From: an uncultured Rickettsiella sp.
GTDB taxonomy: Bacteria > Pseudomonadota > Gammaproteobacteria > Diplorickettsiales > Diplorickettsiaceae
DNA: 64,000 nt
Assembly (NCBI GenBank): GCA_947058615.1
Contig: CAMSHF010000003.1
Location: forward strand, 1 to 64,000
Direction of reading: 5' to 3'
The notes under the pieces are model-generated. The model did not search any database, was not told where the DNA came from, and saw nothing but the letters and a program-made list of their open reading frames with translations. Made by a program: the position numbers and the translations under genes. Positions 39,265 through 48,361 of the stretch are shown here, in pieces (positions within the stretch are counted from its first letter, which is position 1; the number at the start of each line of letters is the position of its first letter).

Positions 39265-40010
39265 TGGATATCCAGATTATTAGCCTATTTCCAGAAATGT
39301 TTACTCCCTTGAATTTGAGCATACCCGGGCGTGCGCAAAAAAAAGGGCTAATAAAGATTTCTTATTTAAACCCTAGAGATTTTAGTGTAGATAAACATAA
39401 TACTGTGGATGACCGTCCCTATGGGGGCGGGCCAGGGATGGTAATGAAATTTTATCCCCTGGTCGCTGCAATAAAAATGGCTAAATTACAGCAAAAAAAG
39501 CTACAAATAACCCCTTTGGTCAGTTATTTATCCCCTCAAGGAAAAAAATTTGATCAACTGGCTGCCCTTGAGTTAAGTCAGCGCCAAGGCCTTATCTTAG
39601 TTGCAGGCCGTTATGAAGGCGTTGATCAACGGTTTATTGACAGTGAAGTCGATGAAGAATGGTCAATTGGAGATTTTATTTTGAGTGGTGGCGAGCTCGC
39701 TGTGATGTGCCTTATTGACACTATAACCCGTCTACTGCCAGATGCATTAGGTCATGTAGAATCTGCCGCACAAGATTCCTTTAGCTCGGCCCTATTAGAT
39801 TATCCACACTATACACGTCCGGCAAATATAAATGAGCGAAAAGTTCCAGATGTTTTGCTGCAAGGTGACCATGCCGCCATTGCCCGTTGGCGATTAAAGC
39901 AATCTTTGGGACGAACCTGGCAACGCCGACCTGATTTATTAAAAAAACATATACTTAACAAACAAGAGCAGGTATTATTGGCGGAATTCATCCGTGAAAA
40001 TAGCGAATAA
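39264..40010 (+). CDS. trmD: tRNA (guanine37-N1)-methyltransferase TrmD
   Basis: SPOUT-family enzyme that makes m1G37 in tRNAs and prevents +1 frameshifting. ISLFPEMFTPL at the N-terminus, DRPYGGGPGMVMK, LVAGRYEGVDQRFID and the knot segment EWSIGDFILSGGELA are all present. 248 residues. The ATG at 39264 overlaps the rimM stop; a TTG one codon upstream is less likely. Confidence 0.97.
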   Translation: MDIQIISLFPEMFTPLNLSIPGRAQKKGLIKISYLNPRDFSVDKHNTVDDRPYGGGPGMVMKFYPLVAAIKMAKLQQKKLQITPLVSYLSPQGKKFDQLAALELSQRQGLILVAGRYEGVDQRFIDSEVDEEWSIGDFILSGGELAVMCLIDTITRLLPDALGHVESAAQDSFSSALLDYPHYTRPANINERKVPDVLLQGDHAAIARWRLKQSLGRTWQRRPDLLKKHILNKQEQVLLAEFIRENSE

Positions 40011-40025
40011 AATTGGGAGTTAGCG

Positions 40026-40433
40026 ATGAACAATCTCATACAAACTATTGAAAAAGAACAGATGCAAGTAAAAAAGAATATTCCTGACTTTCGTGCCGGG
40101 GATACGGTCGCTGTCAAAATTAAAGTCAAAGAAGGAACTCGTGAGCGATTACAATCCTTTGAGGGCGTGGTTATTGCTCGTCGTAATCGTGGATTCAACT
40201 CCGCCTTTACTGTAAGAAAAATCTCACATGGTGAAGGAGTAGAACGGGTTTTCTTTCTTTATAGTCCTTTAACAGATAGTGTAGAAATTAAAAGACGTGG
40301 TGATGTTAGAAAAGCAAAGCAATATCAGTTACGCAACCTTCGCGGTAAAGCAGCACGTATTAAAGAAAAATTAACATCTGCTATACAAGCTACCCCAACA
40401 AAAGAAAGAACCAATAACAATCCTTTGGAATAG
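40026..40433 (+). CDS. rplS: 50S ribosomal protein L19
   Basis: [33 protein letters not shown] and [21 protein letters not shown] are the L19 signature, located at the 30S-50S interface. At 135 residues it carries a C-terminal extension (after KAARIKEKL) beyond the usual 115, rich in Thr/Asn. It is 15 bases after trmD and the last gene of the ribosomal cluster. Confidence 0.97.
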   Translation: MNNLIQTIEKEQMQVKKNIPDFRAGDTVAVKIKVKEGTRERLQSFEGVVIARRNRGFNSAFTVRKISHGEGVERVFFLYSPLTDSVEIKRRGDVRKAKQYQLRNLRGKAARIKEKLTSAIQATPTKERTNNNPLE

Positions 40434-40443
40434 AACTTAATCC

Positions 40444-40472
40444 TACCAACAAGCTTGAAAATATTGTTGGTA
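40444..40472 (+). terminator. Stem-loop after rplS
   Basis: TACCAACAA (40444-40452) pairs perfectly with TTGTTGGTA (40464-40472) over an 11-base loop. The following sequence is AATTAAGG, with no T-tract, so it may be a weak terminator or an mRNA-stabilising hairpin. Confidence 0.5.
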
Positions 40473-40511
40473 AATTAAGGTTTATAAAAGGTATACTTAC
40501 TTAAGTATTTT

Positions 40512-40973
40512 ATGGTTTACCAAGCTATAATTCAAACTCCTGTTGGTAAGTTAGGAATCTCTACTTTTGACCGACTACTAACCCGAATAGATTTCTTAAC
40601 TGAAGATAAATCATTAATTGCACCCAAAGGAAAAACTCTAAACCACATCGTAAACCAGCTTATTCATTACTTTCAATATCCTAACTTTAAATTTAATATT
40701 CCTTATCAGTTACAAGGAACCCCTTTCCAAAAAAAAGTATGGCAAACTTTAAGTAAATTATCTCCAAAAAAAACCATTAGTTATGGAACTCTCGCCAAGA
40801 AACTAAATACGGGTGCTCGAGCTATAGGTAATGCTTGTCGCGTAAATCCTCTTCCAATACTTATTCCCTGCCACCGAGTGGTCGCCCAAAGAGATTTAGG
40901 TGGTTATAAGGGGCAAGAAATATCTATAAAAAAATGGCTACTAAAACATGAGTTTTATTCCACAGAGTTTTAA
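40512..40973 (+). CDS. ogt: Methylated-DNA--protein-cysteine methyltransferase (Ogt/MGMT)
   Basis: Suicide repair enzyme that takes the alkyl group from O6-methylguanine onto a cysteine. 153 residues. GTPFQKKVWQTLSKLSPKKTISYGTLAKKL is the DNA-binding helix-turn-helix, GARAIGNACRVNPLPILIPCHRVV holds the arginine finger and active PCHR cysteine, and GGYKGQEIKK-like sequence closes the domain. It stands alone after rplS. Confidence 0.93.
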   Translation: MVYQAIIQTPVGKLGISTFDRLLTRIDFLTEDKSLIAPKGKTLNHIVNQLIHYFQYPNFKFNIPYQLQGTPFQKKVWQTLSKLSPKKTISYGTLAKKLNTGARAIGNACRVNPLPILIPCHRVVAQRDLGGYKGQEISIKKWLLKHEFYSTEF

Positions 40974-41164
40974 GATAGATTTAAAAAATCTTTTGATTTA
41001 AAGTTAATACAAACTCATTTATTATTAGTTTCCTTTGAGGTAACCAACTCTTTACCGCGCGTGTAAGTCTTTACGCAAAAGTGTGTAAGTTAAAACTGAA
41101 GCCGCAAAACACCCATTGTAATAAATTCTAACTTTGTTAATCTATGTAATGTGTGTTGCTAACG
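40974..41164. other. Upstream region of the CsrA-binding RNA gene
   Basis: AT-rich spacer without an ORF. TGTAAG occurs at 41062-41067 and 41084-41089, 22 bases apart. TGTAAG is the half-site of the GacA/LetA upstream activating element (TGTAAG-N6-CTTACA) that controls CsrA-sponge RNAs. No complete palindrome was found. A candidate -10 (TCTAAT) lies at 41166-41171. Confidence 0.4.
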
Positions 41165-41353
41165 GTCTAATCAAGGACTTAATTTTCAGTAATAATCTAA
41201 AAGGATTGTTTATATGAAAGTTAATTAGCAAATCCTTATGTTATATGGAATAGATAAGGATGTCTGCACTACAAGGATGTAGTGTAAGCAAGGATGCTAC
41301 AAGGACGTTACTAACACAGATATACCCCCTTGGGCCGTTTTACGGCCCTTTTT
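41165..41353 (+). ncRNA. CsrA-titrating small RNA, RsmY/RsmZ/CsrB-like
   Basis: No ORF. The + strand carries at least six AGGA-type motifs, four closely spaced: 41257, 41274, 41291 and 41302. CACTACA-AGGA-TGTAGTG (41267-41284) is a perfect 7-bp hairpin with an AGGA loop and matches the high-affinity CsrA site (RUACARGGAUGU). AGATA-AGGA-TGTCT (41252-41265) and AGCA-AGGA-TGCT (41287-41298) are further hairpins with AGGA in the loop. A fourth, ACAAGGACGT, follows at 41299-41308, then a Rho-independent terminator. Such RNAs sequester the translational repressor CsrA; in Legionella they are induced by LetA/LetS and drive the transmissive phase. The 5' end is estimated; the region from about 41250 to 41353 is certain, upstream less so. 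It is a stand-alone transcription unit. Confidence 0.8.
41332..41353 (+). terminator. Rho-independent terminator of the CsrA-binding RNA
   Basis: GGGCCGT (41332-41338) pairs with ACGGCCC (41342-41348) around a TTT loop, followed by TTTTT on the + strand. The minus-strand side has no T-tract, so it serves the small RNA rather than comEC. Confidence 0.9.
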
Positions 41354-41395
41354 AATTTATTTTTTAAAATATTAAAAGCTTTTTACCATCATATT

Positions 41396-43756
41396 TTAAT
41401 CCTGCCAAAAATGATGATTTTTTTCACGATAAGTCTCTGCTTTTATATCATTAGATAGTTCAATTAATTTTAAAGTAATCATTCCATTGACAGCAGTGTC
41501 ATATATTTTAGAACCGAGGCGTCGATAGCGATTTAATACAAGCTTATGTGGAAATTTAAAGCGATTATGAAAGCCTGTTGGAAATAAGGCATACGCAGGT
41601 TGTATTAAATTTAAAAACTCTATACTGGAGGAAGTTTTACTGCCATGATGTGGGACTATCAAAACAGTGCTTAATAAATCTTTTCGTTTTTCACGAACAA
41701 GATAATCTTCTCCTCCTTTTTCTATATCACCTACTAATAAAATACTTTGTGATCGATTGCTAACTTTTAGTACGCATGAACTATTATTATCTAAATAAGG
41801 AAGCATCACCGGTGGATATAGAATTTTGAAAGTAACTCCATCCCATTTCCAATGTCTTTTTTCTTCACATAAAGATACAACGTTTGGTAAAAATTTTTTT
41901 GGAATGCTACTCAGTACTTCATCTACTGATATTTGTTTTAAAATAATCATAGCTCCCCCACTGTGATCATTATCACCATGACTAATTATCATCATATTCA
42001 CTTTTTGAGCGCCGATTGTTTGTAAAAAAGGAATTACAACCAATTTTCCTGCATCAAAAGTTGAACTTAAGCGCGGGCCTGTATCATAAATCAAAATATG
42101 ATGCTGTGTACGTACAATACTGGCTAAACCTTGTCCAACGTCAAGAAGATGAAACCAAATATCACCATAGTGTGGTCGTTGATTTGATCCGAAAAATAAA
42201 GGGAGAATCCAAAAAAAACCTAAACAACGAGTTGGCATTCCTTTCGGTGCCAAAAGTAATAACATACCTATTAAACTTGAAATGAATGTCCAATAATTGG
42301 ACAGATACGCATAATATTGAGTTAAAGCGAGTCCTGAAAAAAAACTAAGTAGCTTCCAAAGTAATTCTAATAGCTGTCCTGTAAAAATTAAAATATAACT
42401 TCCAAAAACTGGGCTTATTAGAGTTAATAAACTTCCTAATAAGCTAAGTGGTAAAATCAAAAAGCCAATAGAAGGTATGGCTATCAAATTAGTTATAAAA
42501 CTAATCCAAGAAATTTGGTGAAAAAATAATAACGATAAAGGAATTAATCCCAGACCTATTGTCAATTGTATTCGACACCAACTACGCCAACGGTTTAATG
42601 GTTTAATACGGTTTGAAACTGCGTAAAAAATGAGCGATACCGCTGTAAAAGATAACCAAAAACTCGCTGACAAAACTACAAAAGGCGCTATGATTAAGAT
42701 AATCATTAAAGCTAAATAAAATGAATGCCAATGTGAAATATAACGTTGTTGGATAATCGCAAACGAATAGATTGATAACATCAGTAATGCACGCTGAGTA
42801 GGAATAGCAAATCCAGCTAAAGCACTGTAGAAAAGGGTCAATAATAATGTTACTGCACTAACAATCTTAGGTATGGGAATATATAACGCCAGATAAGGTA
42901 TACGAGTACAAATAAAACGAAACACCCAATAAATAATTCCTGCAATAAAAATAAGGTGCAAACCTGAGATAGCAAATAAATGATTAGTTCCTGTATTGCG
43001 CATAATTAACCATTGTTTATCCGTAATCTCATTGCGTATGCCTGTAGTTAATGCACCTATAAGACCTAATAAATCATAATGAGGTAATGCTTTTTTTACA
43101 TTCTGATGAATTTTTTGACGTAAACTGTCAATAAAATAATAAGGACCTGCAGATTGAATCAAATGCAAAGGGAATTTTTCTAATAGATAACCTATAGCAC
43201 ATCTATTTTTCTGAAAAAATTCAGCTTGATAATCAAAACTACCTGGGTTCCAAAAAGAACGCGGCCGACGCAGACGTAAAGTAAATCGCCAGACATCTCC
43301 TTTTTTAAAATTTGGTAAAATCTTCAACGGGTTATGAAAATATCCTTTAATACGCACATGTAGGGGGTATCGTATAGGAAAAAAAGTTTCTAGTTTGTCA
43401 ATGAGAAAATCAAATCGAACGCTATTGGAGTAATTTTCTGGAATGGTAATTATGCGTCCTTTAGCAATCAGCGTCTTACCTTCTAATATTTCAGGTAATT
43501 GATAATTTAATTGTTGTCGCGCAATTATCAATGACCAAGAAAAACCTAAAAAAAAGGCAGCAAAAAATAAAACCCAATTTAAAGAAAAAAATAACTTAAA
43601 ATAAGCTAGAATAATTACAATAACACTTAGAGGGATCAGTAAATAAACAACGCTTACCGAAGGTAAATGTGTAAAATGCGTGAGGCATAACACGCCGATT
43701 AAAAACCCTAATGTCCAGCGGGCCATATTTTTTATTCTACGATAATCTGCATCCAT
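41396..43756 (-). CDS. comEC: DNA uptake channel protein ComEC/Rec2
   Basis: Inner-membrane channel for single-stranded DNA in natural transformation. The 786-residue protein has N-terminal membrane segments with the DUF4131 OB-like region (about 55-180). The Competence domain follows, with TGIRNEITDKQWLIMRNTGTNHLFAISGLHL and FAIPTQRALLML. The C-terminal metallo-beta-lactamase-like domain has ISHGDNDHSGGA, VLLVGDIE-like ILLVGDIEKGGE and VPHHGSKTSSS. All three parts are present and in frame, so the gene looks intact. A second possible start (Met12) lies at 43723. Confidence 0.93.
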   Translation of the reverse strand: MDADYRRIKNMARWTLGFLIGVLCLTHFTHLPSVSVVYLLIPLSVIVIILAYFKLFFSLNWVLFFAAFFLGFSWSLIIARQQLNYQLPEILEGKTLIAKGRIITIPENYSNSVRFDFLIDKLETFFPIRYPLHVRIKGYFHNPLKILPNFKKGDVWRFTLRLRRPRSFWNPGSFDYQAEFFQKNRCAIGYLLEKFPLHLIQSAGPYYFIDSLRQKIHQNVKKALPHYDLLGLIGALTTGIRNEITDKQWLIMRNTGTNHLFAISGLHLIFIAGIIYWVFRFICTRIPYLALYIPIPKIVSAVTLLLTLFYSALAGFAIPTQRALLMLSIYSFAIIQQRYISHWHSFYLALMIILIIAPFVVLSASFWLSFTAVSLIFYAVSNRIKPLNRWRSWCRIQLTIGLGLIPLSLLFFHQISWISFITNLIAIPSIGFLILPLSLLGSLLTLISPVFGSYILIFTGQLLELLWKLLSFFSGLALTQYYAYLSNYWTFISSLIGMLLLLAPKGMPTRCLGFFWILPLFFGSNQRPHYGDIWFHLLDVGQGLASIVRTQHHILIYDTGPRLSSTFDAGKLVVIPFLQTIGAQKVNMMIISHGDNDHSGGAMIILKQISVDEVLSSIPKKFLPNVVSLCEEKRHWKWDGVTFKILYPPVMLPYLDNNSSCVLKVSNRSQSILLVGDIEKGGEDYLVREKRKDLLSTVLIVPHHGSKTSSSIEFLNLIQPAYALFPTGFHNRFKFPHKLVLNRYRRLGSKIYDTAVNGMITLKLIELSNDIKAETYREKNHHFWQD

Positions 43757-44017
43757 TACACATCAATGGTTGCTATTCGCACCTTAATGTACCTTACTTT
43801 CATGATGAAGATTTTCTATGCAAAAATTCACCCCTTTCAAGTAGGGCAGTTTATTTTATTATATATTTTCTTTAATTAAATCTAAAATGCAATAAAGTAA
43901 TATAAAATAATATTTTTTTCTAAAAAATTTGCTTTATATTCTTAGCATTAGGATTTAAAATTTAATAATTAAATTTCAAAACATAAGGAATATGTTTTAA
44001 TAAATATAGATCTTTTC

Positions 44018-45028
44018 TTAATGTAGCCAAAGTTTGAAAGGAGTTCCTAAGATCATAACGAAGCTTGCAACTAATCCAGCGGCTGGAATAGTTAATATCC
44101 ATGCCCATATAATCCGTCGTATAGTAGACCAATGCGCATTTAGCCAACCATTGGTTGAACCCACTCCAAGGATAGCACCTGTTACAGTATGTGTTGTAGA
44201 AACAGGAATACCTAAATCTGTAGCCGCAAATAACGTAAGCGCTGCACCGGTTGCAGCACAACCTCCACTTAAAGGAGTTAATTGAGTTATCTTATGTCCT
44301 AATGTATGGACTATACGCCAACCTCCTATAAGTGTTCCTAATCCCATTACGAAGTTACAAGAAATAATAACCCAAAATGGAACATAAAAATGCCCATTTA
44401 AAAGGCCGGTAGAAAATAATAATACTGCAATAATACCCATGGTCTTTTGTGCATCATTACCCCCATGGCCTAAACTTAATAAAGCCCCTGCGACAAATTG
44501 AGCGCGTTTAGCCCAATCCAGTGCTTTATCAGAATTTACATCTTTTAAAAAAAATTGCATAAACTTTATCAAAAAACAACTAATTGATAGCCCCAATAAG
44601 GGCGACAGAATTATTGCTATTAGTACAGGCAGTAATCCATGCCAATTCAAAACATGCCAACCTCCTGTCACTAAACCTGCGCCAACTAAGCCTCCTATTA
44701 ATCCATGAGATGAACTTGAAGGTAAACCAAAATACCAAGTAAACAAATTCCAAATAATAGCCCCTGTAAGGGCGGCAAAAAGTACATAAGGAGTAATGAT
44801 ATGAGGTTCTATAAGTCCCGAACCTATTGTCGTTGCAACATTTAGATGAAAAAATAAGAAAGCAATAAAATTAAAAAATGCCGCCCACAAAACAGCGGTT
44901 AGAGGCTTCAAAACCTTTGTTGCGACCATTATAGCTATAGAATTAGCCGCATCATGGAAACCATTAATAAAATCAAAAATAAATGCTAAGACAACAACGA
45001 AATAAATAAATATTAAAGTGCTCGTCAT
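44018..45028 (-). CDS. pit: PiT-family inorganic phosphate transporter
   Basis: 336-residue inner-membrane protein with about 9-10 hydrophobic segments. The two duplicated PiT signatures are visible: FDFINGFHDAANSIAIMVATKVL near the N-terminus and GHGGNDAQKTMGIIAVLLFS in the second half. GLPSSSSHGLIGGLVGAGL and GIPVSTTHTVTGAILGVGS are the paired helical repeats. These proteins take up metal-phosphate with protons or sodium. It is a single gene with 287 bases to dapE, which is divergent. Confidence 0.93.
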   Translation of the reverse strand: MTSTLIFIYFVVVLAFIFDFINGFHDAANSIAIMVATKVLKPLTAVLWAAFFNFIAFLFFHLNVATTIGSGLIEPHIITPYVLFAALTGAIIWNLFTWYFGLPSSSSHGLIGGLVGAGLVTGGWHVLNWHGLLPVLIAIILSPLLGLSISCFLIKFMQFFLKDVNSDKALDWAKRAQFVAGALLSLGHGGNDAQKTMGIIAVLLFSTGLLNGHFYVPFWVIISCNFVMGLGTLIGGWRIVHTLGHKITQLTPLSGGCAATGAALTLFAATDLGIPVSTTHTVTGAILGVGSTNGWLNAHWSTIRRIIWAWILTIPAAGLVASFVMILGTPFKLWLH

Positions 45029-45315
45029 AAAGCATTCATTCCATTATCAAAATCTGTCTTTAAGTATACACGACGTTGGTAGGATTCACATTCAGATAAC
45101 ATTAAACCAATTTTATAAAAAGTATATTTAATCGATCGATATTTCATAGATAATTAATTGAGAAAATTATTGTATTGACTTGAATCATTTTAATTTTTTA
45201 AAATCCTAAAATATAGCTAGCTTATTTTAAACTTCATTTTTCTATTTCCTATAACACGCTTCTTTAAGGTAGAATAGAATCATATCTCACAATGTCAATA
45301 TAGCCAAAAATACTT

Positions 45316-46464
45316 ATGCTATCGCTCATTGAACTCGTTCAACAGCTTGTCTCCAGACCCTCTATTACCCCAGAAGATAAGGGTTGCCAAATTGTTTTAA
45401 GCGAGCATTTACATCGTTTAGGTTTTGCGATTGAACACTTACCTTTTGCAGATGTCAATAATTTTTGGGCTAGACGTGGAAAAGAAGCCCCTTTATTTGT
45501 TTTTATTGGACATACAGATGTCGTTCCTACCGGACCATTAGACAAATGGAATAGTCCTCCTTTTGCACCCACTATTCAAAATGGTCAACTCTATGGTCGA
45601 GGCAGCGTTGATATGAAAGGCAGCCTAGCTGCAATGTTAGTGGCTTGTGAGCAATTCATTAATAAACACCCTAATCATAGAGGCTCTATAGCTTGGATAG
45701 TTACCAGTGATGAAGAAGGCCCCGGTATCAATGGCACAGCCAAAGTAGCTGAAACACTTAAAAAAAGAAACGAGAAAATAGATTATTGTCTCGTTGGTGA
45801 ACCTACTAGTGAAGAAAAATTAGGTGATACTTTAAAAGTAGGTCGTCGCGGCTCTTTATCTGGCCATTTGATCATCCAAGGTAAACAGGGGCATATTGCT
45901 TATCCACAATTGGCCAAAAACCCTATCCACCTCTTTAGTCAAAGCTTAATTGAATTATTGAATACTAACTGGGATAAAGAAATAACGTGTACTGATTTTC
46001 AACCCACGAGTTTACAATTTTCTAATCTACACAGCGGCACTGGCGCAAGTAATGTTATTCCAGACAGCATAGAAGTTAAATTTAATTTTCGTTATTCTCC
46101 TACAACCACTGCAAAAAAATTAGAAGATTTCACAGAAGCTATTTTAAAAAAATATCACTTAAAATATCACCTCACTTGGCAACGGGGCGGACTTCCTTTT
46201 TTAAGCCCTTCAGGCCAGTTACGGTTATCTTGTCTCGAAGTTATAAAAAAACTGACTGGCATCGTACCCACAGTTTCGACAAGCGGAGGTACTTCTGATG
46301 CGCGCTTTATTGCACCTTTAGGGGCAGAAATTGTCGAATTTGGCCCGTGTAATCGTACTATACACCAAATTAATGAAAATGTTTCTGTAAGTGATCTTGA
46401 AAAATTAGCTTTAATTTATGAAGAAATTTTAAAGAAAACTTTACATAAAACATCTAAACATTAG
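45316..46464 (+). CDS. dapE: Succinyl-diaminopimelate desuccinylase DapE
   Basis: Zinc M20 hydrolase of the lysine/diaminopimelate pathway, needed for peptidoglycan. 382 residues with FVFIGHTDVVPTG (metal His/Asp), YGRGSVDMKGSLAAML, VTSDEEGPGINGT (catalytic Glu), CLVGEPTSEEKLGDTLKVGRRGS and TSGGTSDARFIA. All metal ligands appear present. No lysine operon partners lie alongside. Confidence 0.95.
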   Translation: MLSLIELVQQLVSRPSITPEDKGCQIVLSEHLHRLGFAIEHLPFADVNNFWARRGKEAPLFVFIGHTDVVPTGPLDKWNSPPFAPTIQNGQLYGRGSVDMKGSLAAMLVACEQFINKHPNHRGSIAWIVTSDEEGPGINGTAKVAETLKKRNEKIDYCLVGEPTSEEKLGDTLKVGRRGSLSGHLIIQGKQGHIAYPQLAKNPIHLFSQSLIELLNTNWDKEITCTDFQPTSLQFSNLHSGTGASNVIPDSIEVKFNFRYSPTTTAKKLEDFTEAILKKYHLKYHLTWQRGGLPFLSPSGQLRLSCLEVIKKLTGIVPTVSTSGGTSDARFIAPLGAEIVEFGPCNRTIHQINENVSVSDLEKLALIYEEILKKTLHKTSKH

Positions 46465-46529
46465 AACATGCATAATCTCAAATCTATCAGAAAAAGAGAG
46501 GATTGCTTTTGCAAATCGAGTAATTTTAG

Positions 46530-46559
46530 GCAAAAAAAAGCAGCCTTATAGGCTGCTTT
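46530..46559 (-). terminator. Terminator of the L,D-transpeptidase-like gene
   Basis: AAAGCAGCC (46537-46545) pairs with GGCTGCTTT (46551-46559), a 9-bp stem with a TTATA loop. On the minus strand it is followed by a run of T residues, so it mainly serves the minus-strand gene ending at 46584. It could also stop dapE transcripts. Confidence 0.85.
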
Positions 46560-46583
46560 CCGGTTAATCATTAATATTCTTTA

Positions 46584-47264
46584 TTAATTAAGAAAGAACT
46601 GTGATTTTGATAACCATGATGGATCAGGATAGTAAGCAAATATTAGCGTTCCGTTTTTAATCGAATGGATTAATGAATCGGCAATGGCTGGACTCACTGC
46701 AAAACAACCCCAACTTCGTCCTAAACGGCCATGCTGTTGAGCAAATTGCGCGGTAGCATAATCCGCTCTATGAACTACGATATCACGAGCTTCTGCTCTA
46801 TCGTTAAATCCTTTCTCTAAACCTTTTAATTTTAAGGAATAGCCATGTTTACCCTGATAAGTTGACTCAGTTAAAAACACACCTAAACTTGATTCTAAGC
46901 TTCCTGGCCTATCAGAGAAAGAAGTTGCATAGCTTCCACCACTATTTTTTCCGTGAGCAACATAGGTATTAAAAAGCACTGAATTGTTATTAAGGCCAAA
47001 TACCCATAATCTTTTTGCTGTTGATGGCTTAGTATAATCAATAATTGTTAAAATATGCTGATTATCTAAACCTTCCTCTCTCGCTTTGTTATATGCCTCT
47101 AAACCTAACTCTAAAGCTTTAGGATTTAGGCTTGGCGCTCGTTCACTAAGTTGTTTCATCTCAGCTTGGACATTCACTCGCTGGCTTATCGGACTCGCAT
47201 TAACGGTCATCACAAAAAGACCGCTCGCTAGCAACAATAAGCTTGTTATTTTTTTTAATATCAT
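46584..47264 (-). CDS. Murein L,D-transpeptidase catalytic-domain family protein (YkuD_2-like)
   Basis: 226 residues from the ATG at 47264. A cleavable signal peptide (MILKKITSLLLLASGLFVMTVNA|SPIS) exports it to the periplasm. The catalytic region is AEARDIVVHRADYA...GRLGRSWGCFAV, with the His and the SxGC cysteine of the YkuD-like L,D-transpeptidase fold. TKPSTAKRLWVFGLNNNSVLFNTYVAHG and FLTESTYQGKHGYSLKLKGLE are typical of the YkuD_2 branch. The ORF stays open to 47321, but that would hide the signal peptide. A run of nine G residues (47272-47280 on the minus strand) sits seven bases upstream of the ATG. Confidence 0.85.
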   Translation of the reverse strand: MILKKITSLLLLASGLFVMTVNASPISQRVNVQAEMKQLSERAPSLNPKALELGLEAYNKAREEGLDNQHILTIIDYTKPSTAKRLWVFGLNNNSVLFNTYVAHGKNSGGSYATSFSDRPGSLESSLGVFLTESTYQGKHGYSLKLKGLEKGFNDRAEARDIVVHRADYATAQFAQQHGRLGRSWGCFAVSPAIADSLIHSIKNGTLIFAYYPDPSWLSKSQFFLN

Positions 47265-47763
47265 CACTATACCCCCCCCCACTAATCGGCAGAGAAGACT
47301 ACTATAGCATAAATCGTACAAAAATTGAACTTTTTAGCTATTTTTATCAGTAAAAAGCTTACGTAATTTAATATAAATTGTAAGCATGATAAAGACAAAA
47401 CTTTGGGCTTTAATAGCTAACTTTTCAATTTTCCAATTTTTAGTTTAAAGCGTCCCGTTGATAAATCTCTGATGATAAAACTTCCACTAAGCTCGGTCAG
47501 AATTATTTTTTCTTCCTTAATAAAGGGATAACAGAAGCTAATAACTCCCCCCCTTTTAACTCATTAAATTACTCTAAATAACTAATTAAAAGGTTTATCC
47601 AAATATAAGTCCCAGACGGTATATGAGGTAAAAATATCCATTCAATGATTACATAGCTAACTAAATCCTTGTAACTGAGAATTTAAAATAAACTTAAATA
47701 TCCTTTTTAATCTATTTTTTAATCAAAAATTGATTAATTTTCGTATTGATATGATATTAAAAA
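47265..47763. other. Intergenic region with G9 tract and a hairpin
   Basis: No convincing gene. It contains the 9-base C/G tract at 47272-47280, an imperfect hairpin at 47357-47385 (GCTTAC/GTAAGC and AATTT/AAATT with a two-base bulge), and a C7 tract at 47547-47553. It should include the promoter of the L,D-transpeptidase-like gene and the 3' flank of the AT-hook gene. Confidence 0.5.
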
Positions 47764-48141
47764 TTACTTTGTTTTTCGCGGTCTCCCACGCTTACGAATA
47801 GTACCTGTTTTAGCAATATTAAGTTGAGAAAGCCTTCCTCGTGTCACTCTTTTCATTCTTTTTTTATTTCCTTTGGCTTTTGCAATAGCTAATGCTTTAA
47901 AATTTGCTTCCATTTTCTTATGTTCAATTTTAATAACCTTTTCTAACGCTTTTCGATAAGCCTCTTGTTCGGCAATTTTTAGTTTTTCTTTGAAATTTGC
48001 TTTGAGCATTGCAATCTTTGCACGTAAAGCTTTTTGTGCCATTCGAGCATTTAACGCCGCTTTACTACGTTGCATTTTTTTAGCCGTACTTAAAGGCGGT
48101 CTACCCCGTTTAGTTTTTGCTTGCATTTTAGTGTTCATCAT
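47764..48141 (-). CDS. Small basic protein with two AT-hook motifs
   Basis: 125 residues, very rich in Lys, Ala and Arg. KRGRPP at 11-16 and KRGRPRK at 117-123 are AT-hook cores (GRP flanked by basic residues) that bind the minor groove of AT-rich DNA. The middle (about 25-95) is an alanine/lysine-rich helix, probably a coiled coil. AAGGA lies seven bases before the first ATG. It could be a nucleoid-associated or histone-H1-like protein, or a secreted DNA-binding protein. I do not know a named family with this exact layout; the AT-hook reading is direct, the role inferred. Confidence 0.8.
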   Translation of the reverse strand: MMNTKMQAKTKRGRPPLSTAKKMQRSKAALNARMAQKALRAKIAMLKANFKEKLKIAEQEAYRKALEKVIKIEHKKMEANFKALAIAKAKGNKKRMKRVTRGRLSQLNIAKTGTIRKRGRPRKTK

Positions 48142-48361
48142 AGGTGTTTCCTTAGAGTTAATATAATATTATTGGTTGGACAGTATACTTACTAAAAATT
48201 AAGATGGTATTAAGCTATTCTCAAAATTATGTAATAAATTTTTAAATAGACATATATTATATAAATAATAGACTATTTAGCAAAATTTTATCACTATAAA
48301 AAATTCAGCATTTTCAAAGCAAAATTATAATTTAATAAACAATCTGTTTATGGGGATTTTA

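Noticed and set aside
43962-44261. Cys-rich 99-codon frame on the minus strand
   Set aside because: It overlaps the phosphate transporter gene in another frame; the transporter is clearly the real gene.
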